This document shows, one piece after another, positions 35,130 through 48,689 of a DNA stretch of 64,000 bases; the first letter of the stretch is position 1; every line of letters starts with the position of its first letter. The stretch comes from Liolophura sinensis (taxonomy: Eukaryota; Mollusca; Polyplacophora; Chitonida; Chitonidae), in assembly GCF_032854445.1 (NCBI RefSeq), contig NC_088300.1, positions 59,556,984 to 59,620,983 on the forward strand. Direction: 5' to 3'. The translations under genes and the position numbers were made by a program. The notes below the pieces were generated by a model that saw only the letters and a list, made by a program, of their open reading frames with translations, did not search any database and had not been told where the DNA came from.

Positions 35130-37230
35130 TTCATATTTCCCACTCATTGTAATCATATGGGAAAGATGATTAATCATACACCCAAATGATTGTAATCATG
35201 GTTGTCGTTCATACATGCAAATCTCTGTTGTCGTGGATGTCATTCATACACCCAAAACATTGTAATCATGGTTGTCGTTCATAATCCCCACTGATTGTGA
35301 TCATGGCTGTCATTCATACACCCCACTCATTGTGATCATGGCTGTCATTCATACACCCCACTCATGTAATCATGGCTGTCATTCATACACCCCACTCATT
35401 GTGATCATGGCTGTCATTCATACACCCCACTCATTGTAATCATGGTTGTCGTTCATACATGCAAATCTCTGTTGTCGTGGATGTCATTCATACACCCAAA
35501 ACATTGTAATCATGGTTGTCGTTCATAATCCCCACTCATTGTGATCATGGCTGTCATTCATACACCCCACTTATGTAATCATGGCTGTCATTCATACACC
35601 CCACTCATTGTGATCATGGCTGTCATTCATACACCCCACTTATGTAATCATGGCTGTCATTCATACACCCCACTGATTGTGATCATGGCTGTCATTCATA
35701 CACCCCACTTATGTAATCGTGGCTGTCATTCATACACCCCACTGATTGTAATCATGGTTGTCATTCATACACCCCACTCATTGTGATCATGGCTGTCATT
35801 CATACACCCCACTTATGTAATCATGGCTGTCATTCATACACCCCGCTCATTGTGATCATGGCTGTCATTCATACACCCCACTCATTGTAATCATGGTTGT
35901 CGTTCATACATGCAAATCTCTGTTGTCGTGGATGTCATTCATACACCCAAAACATTGTAATCATGGTTGTCGTTCATAATCCCCACTCATTGTGATCATG
36001 GCTGTCATTCATACACCCCACTTATGTAATCATGGCTGTCATTCATACACCCCACTCATTGTGATCATGGCTGTCATTCATACACCCCACTTATGTAATC
36101 ATGGCTGTCATTCATACACCCCACTGATTGTGATCATGGCTGTCATTCATACACCCCACTTATGTAATCGTGGCTGTCATTCATACACCCCACTGATTGT
36201 AATCATGGTTGTCATTCATACACCCCACTCATTGTGATCATGGCTGTCATTCATACACCCCACTGATTGTGATCATGGCTGTCATTCATACATCCTACTC
36301 ATTGTGATCATGGTTGTCATTCATAATCCCCACTCATTGTGATCATGGCTGTCATTCATACACCCCACTCATTGTGATCATGGTTGTCATTCATAATCCC
36401 CACTCATTGTGATCATGGCTGTCATTCATACACCCCACTCATTGTGATCATGGTTGTCATTCATACACCCCACTCATTGTGGTCATGGTTGTTGTTCATA
36501 ATCCCCACTCATTGTGATCATGGCTGTCATTCATACACCCCACTCATTGTGATCATGGCTGTCTTTCGTACACCCTACTCATTGTGATCATGGCTGTCAT
36601 TCATACACCCCACTCATTGTGATCATGGCTGTCATTCATACACCCCACTTATGTAATCATGGCTGTCATTCATACACCCCGCTCATTGTGATCATGGCTG
36701 TCATTCATACACCCCACTTATGTAATCATGGCTGTCATTCATACACCCCACTCATTGTGATCATGGCTGTCATTCACACACCCCACTCATTGTGATCATG
36801 GCTGTCGTTCATTCACCCCACTTATTGTCATCATGGCTGTCATTCATACACCCCACTCATTGTGATCATGGCTGTGCTGTCATTCATACTCCCCACTCAT
36901 TGTGATCATGGCTGTCATTCATACACCCCACTCATTGTGATCATGGCTGTCTTTCGTACACCCCACTCATTGTAATCATGGTTGTCGTTCATAATCCCCA
37001 CTCATTGTGATCATGGCTGTCATTCATACACCCCACTGATTGTGATCATGGCTGTCATTCATACACCCCACTCATTGTGATCATGGCTGTCATTCATACA
37101 CCCCACTCATTGTGGTCATGGTTGTTGTTCATTCGCCCCACTCATTGTGGTCATGGTTGTCGTCATACTTCCCACTCATTGTAATCATGGGTGTTGTTCA
37201 TACTCCTGAATCATTTTAATCATGGATATC
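35130..37230. repeat. 35-bp satellite with 451-bp higher-order repeat
   Basis: About 55-60 units of GATCATGGCTGTCATTCATA plus CACCCCACTCATTGT, alternating with a shorter CTTATGTAATC variant. A multi-unit block including an 81-codon open frame at 35541-35786 is repeated 451 bp later (35992-36237). The marker ATGCAAATCTCTGTTGTCG occurs three times (35215, 35459, 35910). Confidence 0.94.
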
Positions 37231-37380
37231 CTTCATTTTCCCTACTCATTGTAATCATCAACCTCGCTTGTTTTCATGGATATAACATCATTATTCATTA
37301 TATTTAAGGATATTGTTTCCCACATATTGCAATCATGGACATCGTTTCCCATTCATTGTAATCATGGATATCGTTTCCCA

Positions 37381-39060
37381 TTCATTGTAATCGTGGATAT
37401 CGTGACTACATGTAACTCCTAATCGTGGATATCACCCTCATTCATTGTAATCATGGATATCGTGACTACATGTAACTCCTAATCATGGATATCATCCCCA
37501 TTCATTGTAATCATGTATATCGTGACTACATGTATCTCCTAATCATGGATATCACCCCCATTCATTGTAATCATGGATATTGTGACTACAAGTAACTCCT
37601 AATCATGGATATCACCCTCATTCATTGTAATCATGGATGCCATGACCACATGTAACTCCTAATCATGGACATCACCCCCATTCATTGTAATCATGGATAT
37701 TGTGACTACATCTAACTCCTAATCATGCATATCATCCCCATTCATTGTAATCCTGTATATCGTGACTACATGTAACTCCTAATCATGCATATCATCCCCA
37801 TTCATTGTAATCATGGATATTGTGACTACATGTAACTCCTAATCATGCATATCACCCTCATTCATTGTAATCATGGATGCCATGACCACATGTAACTCCT
37901 AATCATGGACATCACCCCCATTCATTGTGATCATGGATATTGTGACTACATGTAACTCCTAATCATGCATATCATCCCCATTCATTGTAATCATGGATAT
38001 CGTGACTACATGCAACTCCTAATCATGCATATCACCCCCATTCATTGTAATCATGGATACCGTGACTACATGTAACTCCTAATCATGCATATCATCCCCA
38101 TTCATTGTAATCATGGATATTGTGACTACATGTAACTCCTAATCATGGACATCACCCCCATTCATTGTAATCATGGATATTGTGACTACATGTAACTCCT
38201 AATCATGCATATCATCCCCATTCATTGTAATCATGGATATTGTGACTACATGTAACTCCTAATCATGGACATCACCCCCATTCATTGTAATCATGGATAC
38301 CATGACTACATGTAACTCCTAATCATGCATATCATCCCCATTCATTGTAATCATGGATATTGTGACTACATGTAACTCCTAATCATGGACATCACCCTCA
38401 TTCATTGTAATCATGGATATTGTGACTACATGTAACTCCTAATCATGCATATCACCCCCATTCATTGTAATCATGGATGCCATGACCACATGTAACTCCT
38501 AATCATGCATATCATCCCCATTCATTGTAATCATGGATATTGTGACTACATGTAACTCCTAATCATGGACATCACCCCCATTCATTGTAATCATGGATAT
38601 TGTGACTACATGTAACTCCTAATCATGCATATCATCCCCATTCATTGTAATCATGGATACCGTGACTACATGTAACTCCTAATCATGCATATCATCCCCA
38701 TTCATTGTAATCATGGATATTGTGACTACATGTAACTCCTAATCATGGACATCACCCCCATTCATTGTAATCATGGATATTGTGACTACATGTAACTCCT
38801 AATCATGGACATCACCCCCATTCATTGTAATCATGGATATCGTGACTACATGTAACTCCTAATCATGCATATCATCCCCATTCATTGTAATCATGGATAT
38901 TGTGACTACATGTAACTCCTAATCATGGACATCACCCCCATCCATTGTAATCATGGATATTGTGACTACATGTAACTCCTAATCATGCATATCACCCCCA
39001 TTCATTGTAATCATGGATACCGTGACTACATGTAACTCCTAATCATGGATATCATCCCCA
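37381..39060. repeat. 60-bp satellite, 28 exact-length units
   Basis: 28 consecutive units of exactly 60 bp; each begins TTCATTGTAATCATGGATAT (one begins TCCATTG). Units differ by substitutions only, mostly GGATAT/GGACAT/GCATAT and CCCTCA/CCCCCA. Each is a dimer of two ~30-bp halves sharing AATCATG. Confidence 0.96.
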
Positions 39061-40800
39061 TTCATTGTAATCCTCATTCCTCATTTCCAACACATTGTAA
39101 TGTAATATGGATTAAATTTTTTTTTTCACCCTCCTTAGTTATCACGCAACTCATTGCAATCATGGATAGCATTCAAATTCTCTCCCAAAGTGACTTGTAA
39201 TATGGGGGTTCATTGATATCCCCCCCACCCCCGCAATTGTATTATAATCAGTCACATTTCATTACAGATCATGTTGTCATTGACTCATATTCATTGTATC
39301 TTCCACTTGTAATCATGGGCACCATTCCTACATTCCCACACATTGTGATCATAATTATGTCATCCCTATTTCTTGCTCAGCCGTAGGTTTGATGCCTATT
39401 TTACACATTACAATCGTGGTGATTTGTCCTCTTTCCCACGCGTTACAATAATGAATATCAATCATTTTTACTGTTCATTATCAATTTCATTTTTTTCCCA
39501 ATTAGTTAATTTGTGCGCAATTCCCAATTTTCCACCCCAGTGTAATCATGTATCCCATTCCCCACTGATTGATTTTCTGCATATCCACCTACTTGTTATG
39601 ACAGATATCATTGAGATTCATTCTGAACATGTTTAAATAATGAACCATCTCTTCATTCATCTTTACTAACTCATCATTGATTTTCCCTCAATTGTTATGG
39701 AGATCATTGTCATCCCCACCCATTGTAATCATTGATGTTCATACACCCAAATCATTGTAATCATGGATATCATTCTTACCCCCCCCCCCCCCCCCCCCCA
39801 ACTCATTCTAATCATGGATATCATTCTTACCCCCACTCATTGTAATCATGAATCATTCCTAACCCCTATGATTGTAATCAGTGATATCATTCGTACCCCC
39901 ACTCAGTGTAATCCTGGATATCATTCTAACCCCGATTTGTTGTAATCATGGATATCATTCTGTCTCATCACTCATTGTACTGGTGAATATCAGTCCTTCT
40001 AACTGCATTTATGATCAAAATGTATATACCATTCCCCTGATTTATTAATTAGTTTAACATTATTGCCATCATCCGTGTTCCGTAGAACTACAAACTCATT
40101 TTTGTGTACTTAACATCAATCATTTCATTCTTGGTGTGATGTGTCCCTACATTCACCCATTATGTCTTCCATTAATTCAGTAATGGATACCCACTAACGC
40201 CATTGTGTATATTTGTGATTCATTGATTATTACTCATTTTCATTGACATAAATCTTGTCTCTCTTTCACACAATGTTTACTCAAAACAATACAGATTTAA
40301 TCATTGCCCATTGGTCTTACATGCCATTCATATCTTTGCCATCATTCTTACATGACTTGTCAGTTTTTGATCATTTATATATCACCATTTTCCTATAGTT
40401 ATTTAATATTCATCATTTTACCATTGTTCATATATCATTCATCATATTGCCAGCTTTCATATTATCATTCATGATATTATCTGTCATGTTATCATTCATT
40501 GTTACATTTGTACATGTTGTTATTCATTATCATATTCCCATCATTTATGTTATCGTGCTCAGTTTTACCATCATTCATATTACATTCACCATTTTGTCAT
40601 CATTCATATAAATCATTAATCATTTACCGTCATTCATTATCATCACCAGTTTACCATCTTTCATCACTTTACTGCTATTTATGTATCATTCATCATTTAT
40701 GTATCATTTACCATTTAGCTTCATATTATCACCATTTTGTCATCTTTTATTTATCATTGTTTATTTCACTCCTACATCATTACACTGATAACATTTCACA
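39061..40800. repeat. Decayed end of the repeat block
   Basis: Scattered AATCATGGATATCATTC-type units (39740-39960), then CATCATTCATATTA-type simple repeats to ~40.75 kb. A 21-base run of C lies at 39779-39799. Confidence 0.8.
39779..39799. repeat. Poly(C) run of 21
   Basis: Uninterrupted C on the plus strand; G-tract on the minus strand that could form a quadruplex. Confidence 0.95.
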
Positions 40801-40899
40801 AGTTGCAATGCAGTTGTGTTCTGCTTTCACATCTGGTTTCAGAAAATTTGCGCATGTCATCAGTGAGTAGTTAAATGGCTAGGAGGAACAATGTCATTA

Positions 40900-42180
40900 C
40901 CCTGACCACCTGAAATGAGTTCACTTGTAACATGCTTCTCTGAGAAATTGCACTGATTCTCTTGCCAAGTAATGTGATGCATCACAATAAAGACTGCTAT
41001 CAACGTATTGCTGTTGCACACCCAGGTTTCTCATTTGCCATCCAATGTTTTACCTGCGTCTTCTTTCATGTTCATGGAGTCATTGATGCTTTTTCAACCT
41101 CTCATTATTGCTGTTATCTCATGAAACTCATTTGCAAGGATCATACATTGCTTTCATTGCATATCATTCTTTGATTTACATTCTGCAGCCTCCGTCATCT
41201 CATTTGATCTTGAATCTCATCCATGTACTCAGCAATCATTTTGTGCTCATATGTCTTACATTGTCTGAATCATGGTGTCATCTCGTTTGTACTCTAACTT
41301 GTGCCTATCTCTCACTGATCTCATTACGTAGTCCCTGAATCAAGGGCCACAACTCCTCCCGGACTCATCCACTCCCTATCCCAAACTATGTGGAAGTAAA
41401 TTACATGCTCATGTACTTAAAATAATAGGTTTTTACGGCATTTCTACGCCCTGTCTTGATCTACCATGCAACCATAGCGTCATCATAAACTTGGCAACTT
41501 ACAAATTCAGAATAACTTTATGAATGTTTTTGATTATCTATAATTAACAAATCCAAACGTTATAAACGTCTGTTCGGTGTTTACTTTCATTTGAGGTAAT
41601 CAATTACGCCATTATTGATCAGAAACATCACTGGTATTTATATTATAAAGCTGATTAGTACTTAAAATGTTATTATTCAGTTTGATAATTAAAAAGCCTT
41701 TAATTATGTAAGTATGTAGTAATGGCATCATGTGTAAGTAGTTTAAACTTTACAGTACTTTTTGCGTGCATACAAGCTGTTTTGAAGTTTCATATGTTGT
41801 AAGTTGTAACAGTGGAACAAAAAAAAAAGAATTTTTAGAGAAAGTAATCTGTTAAAAGTAATTGAATGGCTTAACCTGATGTTATTTTCTCGACAATAGA
41901 GGTTTTAACATTGTACATTGTATAACGTGTTAATTAGTTCAACTTTTTTCTATATTCAGTTCTTTAAGATTTATGTCTCAGTATTTGGATTATGACCTGT
42001 AGACTGCCAGCTTTGTGTGTGTTAATAAAGTTTATTTGAAAAGAGAAAAGAGCATAATGTTATTGTTCAAGTTTTATTTTGAATAAGATGATTGTTTCTT
42101 TTGTGTTGACAGACCAATTTGCAACATTTCAGAAAAACTTTAAAGCTATGACTGGCAACTGTAGAGGGAATATGCTAGGT
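40900..42180. other. No gene recognised
   Basis: AT-rich unique sequence after the repeat block. Short open frames have no motif or splice context. Confidence 0.5.
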
Positions 42181-42350
42181 TTTTGTCGAGTCCATCTCAT
42201 GCTGGAGGTACGTGAGAAAGGCTTCAGCAACATGTGGATGGTCGTGGGTTTCCCCTGAGCTCTGTCTTGTTTCCTACCACTATAATGCCTGTCGTCTTAT
42301 GAGTGAAACATTCTTGAGTATGGCGTAAAACATCAATGAAATAATTTTTT
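42181..42350 (+). mobile_element. Family A SINE, 5'-truncated
   Basis: TCCATCTCATGCTGG, GGTCGTGGGTTTCCCCTGAG and ATTCTTGAGTATGGCGTAAA in the order seen at 3853-4135. Confidence 0.75.
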
Positions 42351-42649
42351 TACCAGATTTGTTTTGGATCATTGAGGGGAAAATGGTTGAGGTGATACAG
42401 TTTTAGATACATTACAAGCAGGGTGCTTCAAAGTCTTCAACTGTTATTTAGTCGGTTGAATTTATCAATAACAGAAATGTTATTTATAGCCTGTTGTGAC
42501 CTAGTACTATGATTTTTGAAAACAAAAACGTTTCTTTTGGAATCTCACTGCAGTCTGGTCTACTGAATACAAATCGGGTGTTACAAATTGTCTGTCATCA
42601 CTGCTAATTGCCATGAAAAAAAAATATATACGCATATAGTTGGCTGGAA

Positions 42650-42945
42650 TTTGAAGGACATGTGATAGAACACTTGTAGATCCACCAACAGTTTTTCATG
42701 ACCTTACACGGCTGTCTTGAAATTTCATTGACCTTTTTAAGTTTTGCGATAAATTGGTGATTTTTCATTGGCCACATGAAGTCCATTGTCAGTATCCGAC
42801 GTGAGCAGCACACGAAGTCCTGTGTGGAAATCCGTCCTGCAACAAGGAGGTACAGTATATGCACTTTAAGGGTTCCTTCGTCGTCATATGCCCGAAAAAT
42901 TTGTCAAGTACAACGTTAAACCCCAAGCACTCACTCACTCACATT
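42650..42945 (+). mobile_element. Family C SINE, head missing
   Basis: GGAAATCCGTCCTGCAACAA, CTTCGTCGTCATATG, TACAACGTTAAACCCCAAGC and an ACTCACTCACTC tail; same body as 54701-55062, opposite strand. Confidence 0.75.
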
Positions 42946-42949
42946 TTGA

Positions 42950-45640
42950 TGCAATGAAAATCACCTTATAAGGCGTTGCGCAAATTACAAAAAAGCAGGG
43001 GAAACGTCAATATATCACGGACTCTCAGTTAATAATATAATACGACCGATTTAAAAGTGCGGTTTGTATTGTTTATGAAGCAAAGAAAATTTAGCAGTCC
43101 ACATTTTGTCTATATTTCATGTACGCTATATGGTGAATATTTAGTTGACCTATATATTTACATGTACATGTAAGATTTGTAAGGTTTTCATATGGGTTGA
43201 TAACAGTTTATATACCCAACTGTGCAGTTCCTTTATTTACACTCATTACTACGGTGAGTTAACGTGGATTAGCTCAGGTAAGTAAACGTTCGTGTCATTT
43301 CCTTACCTGTGATCTACAAGTCTGAAAACTACAGTGTTAGGGCAAACCTTTGATCAGATTTTTTGACTTTCCATCAAGAATATTGGTAATTTAAAGTTCG
43401 GACAAAGACGAAGATTAATGACTAAATTATTCCACAATAGGCCTACTCTTTGCAGAGTGTAAATGTCTACTTTGAAAAGAAAAAAAAACTGTTATGAAGT
43501 GTATGTCAGATGAAATATTTTTTTGTTTCCAAACTTTTACAACCCATTAAATTCCCTTTAAAACACTGGATACTTGATTGACCGTTTCTGACCTTACTAT
43601 GAACAGTGACGTCACATATGGTTTTTACCACTTGATGAAAGCAGTCTGCTAAACTACTATATTAAAATGCACAGACATACTTGTATAGAGCCATAAATGC
43701 ATTCACTTAATAGACCCTAAAGCACATGGATATATTTGCTTAATGGATATATCATTTGTTGATGAATTCACTACTATGCAAATGGAGCAGCCAAGCATCA
43801 TTCATTTTTTTATGATGACTCTGAATTCTTGATATCGCAAGAAGATTAGGTTCAAGGGACATTCTACAACGAGCGGTTGTCATCAGGCAACAGTACTTGA
43901 ACACGGACTAATCTCACAAATGTAAAATGACTGCTAGTTCCGTCGTATTTTCACTATGACAAAGACTTGGCTCTGCTATCCAAAGGTGCTTGTGATTAAC
44001 CTGTAACTATCACTTGTAGATTTTCTAGGGATACACCAACTACTTCCAGAGCGGTCATACTGATAAAAAAGAACAAACGAGCCTCCTGTCCAGTGTGCTT
44101 AGCTTGGTGCAGATGGCAGCATACTTAGAACAGCAATTAAAAAACTTGACCACAGAATCTTTGCCCTATCTTTGGAAGCTCTCGATTGTACACAAACACG
44201 GATCCTTTTCCAGAAATAGTAGTGTCAATCTGCTAGTATATTCATTAATTTATTCCTCCAGAAGTAGTCAAGCGGAGGAACAGAAACTGACTAGGAATTA
44301 ATGAAAATGTACAAAGAAAAACTCCTCCTATAAGGGAATGTTCTTCTAAATCAAAAAGTGCTAGGCTCGACAGATTTAACATCAAGGTCGAAACGTCAAC
44401 AAACAATCGTGTTTCAGAGGAGGTGGATGAATCACTTTACTTTGTTTTTCGGATGAGACGAGAAATCTTCTCCCTTATCCAGAAAGCTTGACCCTACAAC
44501 GAACCAATGACTTCCAACACCCAGGATTCTGTAATTAAAACCACTATGCAATTAAGACATCAAAATAAGGAGCAAGATGTTGATTAAACATCCATAGCAC
44601 ATGCTGACAGATAAATGAGAGTGAATGTCCCTCTGAAAGAATCAAAAGTCTTGTAGTTTCTTGTGGTGTTTGGGGGTCATGGAAAGACCCCCTGCAGTGT
44701 GCCATTTGGAATTTACCACTTGGATATTTAGACCTGAAGTCAACAGTTAATTGTTAACACAACCACCATAGAATACCCTAAAATGTTTAATAAACTTTAT
44801 GTCTTCTGTAGTTTTCTGGCTGCAAAGAAAACTGCTGATGCAGTCCTTCTCGCCCCTGTAGCTCACCCATTTCCCAACCCCGAGGGGACATAAATGTCAA
44901 CAAATGTCTTTCGTCAACAAATCTACCATAATGTTTGAAGAGATTCGTTTTTATTAGTTAATGAAGTATTCCTAAAGGTAAACACTCTGTTCTTGAGTTG
45001 ATCGGTGGTTCAAATGGCGCTGTTATTGCATGGCTGTATTGTAATACATGAGTTAGCACACTGAACAATAAGTATGTCTATTAAAGGGGACATAACCCAT
45101 ACAAAACTACCCATCTGCTAGGGGTATCATATCAAAACATGAACTATAGACATGTACCAACTCAAAAATAGCAAGGAGATTTGGCCACCCTGGGTGGTAC
45201 CAATATTTGAAATGTTGGACCTTGGCCCATGGGCTAGTTATGCGTATTTGTTAGGACCCTACGGGATAAATGATGAGCGCATACAATATTTAGGCCCTAT
45301 ATGTTCCCTTTTCCACTCAGGCGTCAAGACTAGACTTCCAAACTTTTGGCGCCGACATTCAACCACAAATATACCTGCGTGACATGTTCTAACAAAATCT
45401 ACACATAAAACAAACTCTGTCATATAAAAACTTACTAATGCGTCACGGAATCAATACTATGACTCCCGAACCGACAATGTTGAGTTCTCATTGCCTTAGA
45501 ACGGATAAGGTTCTCTTCCTTGTTTAGATCTAACCAGATGCATGGGAAAGCATTCATATAGTTAGGCAATAACAATCATATTGGAGTCTTTCGCTCGGAT
45601 GTCAATCCACAATAAGGAGGAAGGTTTGTGTAGAAGAAAG
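42950..45640. other. No gene recognised
   Basis: Unique sequence; the longest open frames (44095-44301 and 45152-45382, plus) have no motif I recognise. Confidence 0.5.
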
Positions 45641-45654
45641 TAGTTCGCCTGTGT

Positions 45655-46265
45655 GATTGTTGTTTTTAGTCAAGAATTTTTCAGTTATACGATGGCGACC
45701 AGTTTTACGGCGGGACATAAAAATTAGGAATTTAATTCTGTGTATTTTAGGGTGTAAAGTCTTTTTTTGCTGCCAGCCTGCCGTTTTTGGTGTACAAGTG
45801 GATGCTTGGTATCAAAATGCTGGAAATTGTCTAAGCTTTGGGCACGTGTGAGTTTTACTGATGAAAGTTTGAAATTCTGGGCCAGAGGACACAAGGTGGC
45901 GATGAGGCTGCGAGTGACGTCTCCTTGGTGTTGATAGGCACCCCTCTCAGTTGCAGGCATAGAAAGGTCCAGATTTTGACAGTCAGCCTGTGTCAAGATT
46001 TTAATGGCTTCGTTTTCACAGGCTGGGTCAGGTATGCACCAAAGCTTATTGGCCGCAGAATGTTTGGTTCTGAGCTACAGCGCTAAATGTTAACATTTTC
46101 GCGTATGGAAAATTAATGGGAGTCTGTGGCCTGGTAGGGGAAACCGGAAGTGCTCGGGGGTAAGCCACTCAGCATTGGCAAGGTACTGACGAACTTCCCA
46201 CAGTCACATGTCATACAGTTATACTCACCATATTAGTGGAAGACAAGTGACCTTCAACGAATGTC
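45655..46265. mobile_element. Family B SINE pieces
   Basis: GTCAAGAATTTTTCAGTTATACG at 45668 and GGTAGGGGAAACCGGAAGTG at 46132, followed by CCCACAGTCACATGTCATAC, are two parts of the family B body separated by ~390 bp of other sequence. Confidence 0.5.
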
Positions 46266-46269
46266 ATCA

Positions 46270-48680
46270 CACTGCGCAAATGGCCACATGCACGAGCATA
46301 CTGTCATGAAGACATCGCAAACAGTGAGGTTGGTAACTACAGTGAATATTCTGCCATGTGATAGGTTGAGTTTTCCTTGGTGCCTTATCTTTACTTCGTC
46401 CATCTGTCGGTCAGACATGATGTTTGACTGCAGTGATTTTCAATCAAATTCTTAACTGTGGCAGTTTTATTTCAGAAGTGAAAATTCTGATAACTCTTTA
46501 ATGGCTTCTTTGAGTAGGGGACTGTGGTGACTGGAACTCTCCTGACGGCGGCAAAATATCGAGTCAAGATAAAGCATTAACAGAATAAACACCATTAAAA
46601 TGACCGTAAATTTCGTCCATGACTGACTTTCCCATGTTTCCTGATTCTGAGAGTCCTATTGATTTTTAGAAAGGTGTTTTGAGCTTTGTTTGGAACATGG
46701 GATGATGTTATCCTGGAAAAGTTTCAACACCAAAAATAATAGTTTGTGACATTTATTTGCCTCTTAAAAATCACTTTTGTGGGTGAAATTCATTTAGGTT
46801 AATGTGCTCGTGTGCTACGTTGAAGTGCTGCTAAGACACGTTATAAGTTTCACAACACACTGTCTCCAGGTACACTAAAATGAATGCGCTAATTTTAACA
46901 GAAAGTCTGTTGTTTGAGTGATGCTAGAATGTATTCTGTTATTGCTGCTGATTGTTCTGTTGAATATAACTCATATTCTTTTTATTTCAGCATAAAGATT
47001 CTATTAGATTAACAGGACATTACGTTGAATATTACAGAAAATGTGTTACAATAACAATACTTCTAGCATCACTCAGACAACAGACTTTATGTTAAAATTA
47101 ACAGATTAATTTTTGATTGTGCATGTACATGAATAGAGGGAATAATAGAAACCGCGATTTTAATTTAACCTCTGATCGACTCGCGGAGAACGTTGAATAG
47201 CGCCCTCCGCAATAATGTGGCGGACAAAACGATGACCCTTCTCGGTCATAATGCAAGTGGAAAAATAACTCCCTACATCCATGTCCGTAACGAAAATTAA
47301 TGTCGGTTTGTTTATTCACTGTGTTTGGCTTTACGGATACTGGTATATCGGCAAGTAGGCCGACATGGTTAACCTCAGGGTCCTGGCTTCACGTCATCAG
47401 CTATATTTGTCTTATTTTGCTATAGTACACTGAAGTATATTGTAACAGTTTCCATTTGGTCTTTGTTTTCACAAATTAACCTTACTCCGCCTTCGTCTGT
47501 TCTGTACCTGGATAACACTCAGTGAAGCTAAACATCGTTACACTCTACACAGGAACGGTTTTCATACTAGTATTTAACATTTAGGTTATTTCCGGAAGGG
47601 ATAATAGACATGTGTAACAGGAAATAGTCATGACAACTAAAGCTGTGTTTGGTAGTATTGTAAAATGAATGTATCCTAATCCAGCTTTATTTTTGATCTA
47701 ATCAAAATACAGCCTGTAGTAATTAGGATACATGTACTTTAAACGCGGTGGAAAAAGGGAAAAGCTCTGTGTGAGGTGACAGTACCGACAACCAACCACC
47801 TCGTCACGTGAACGTGAACAAAGGCAACACATCAGAGACTATCCCTTCCTGAATACCAACGGTCACACAAAAGACAATGCTTTCCAATGTTCAAATGTAT
47901 ATGATAGGATTAAGTCTGCCTTGATCTTAGGTCCATGTAAAGACAAGAGTTGTAATGAAGAAGACTTTGATAATACCGGGAAATGAATTACAAAATAGTT
48001 TCAAAACAACGTTCTTGTTGGCATCAGTCAAGGACAGACATACACTATATCCGTCTTATATTGTTCACGAAGTCCATTAAATTCTGAAGCCTGATTACAT
48101 GATTCTTAGCTCCATAATACAGTGTACAGTCCAGTGTCATAACTATCCATCTGTGCACCACACTGACTACGGATGCAATGTGTCCTTTTGGACCCATCAC
48201 GTAAACATATCTAGCGACGTAATGTTTGGAGCTTGCCTTTATGGAAAGGCTGGAAATAATTATCCTCGAGTTTTTTTTCTATTTGCAAGACAGTCCGCTA
48301 GACAGTGAGAAATAATTGGTGTCATGCGCACGAACAAGTTTTCCGGTGTGGCTTATGTAACTAGTGAACAGCGCCCAGAGGCTCATATATCTTTTTTTTA
48401 TTCACCAATACACCATATATATCATACAGAGGTGTAAGGGTATGTGACAATATTGGCGAGAATAAGAGCTGGCTCTATCCCAACGTTGTTATTAAATAAT
48501 AATGATGACGTCAATGCCGAATCACATAGTACAGGTAACAGACGACTGTTTCTTTTATCTTTAAAAAAATATGAAACAACACGAAATCCATCTGCATGAT
48601 CCATGTACGCTACTGAGAGAACACTATACAATAAGCATTTGTTACACGAGTTCAGATTTTAGATTGGATTTAAAGAGATG
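46270..48680. other. No gene recognised
   Basis: Unique sequence without convincing coding or RNA features. Confidence 0.5.
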
Positions 48681-48689
48681 CAGAAGTGA

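Noticed and set aside
47098-47319. 73-codon minus frame at 47.1 kb
   Set aside because: No motif, no splice context, no recognised family.
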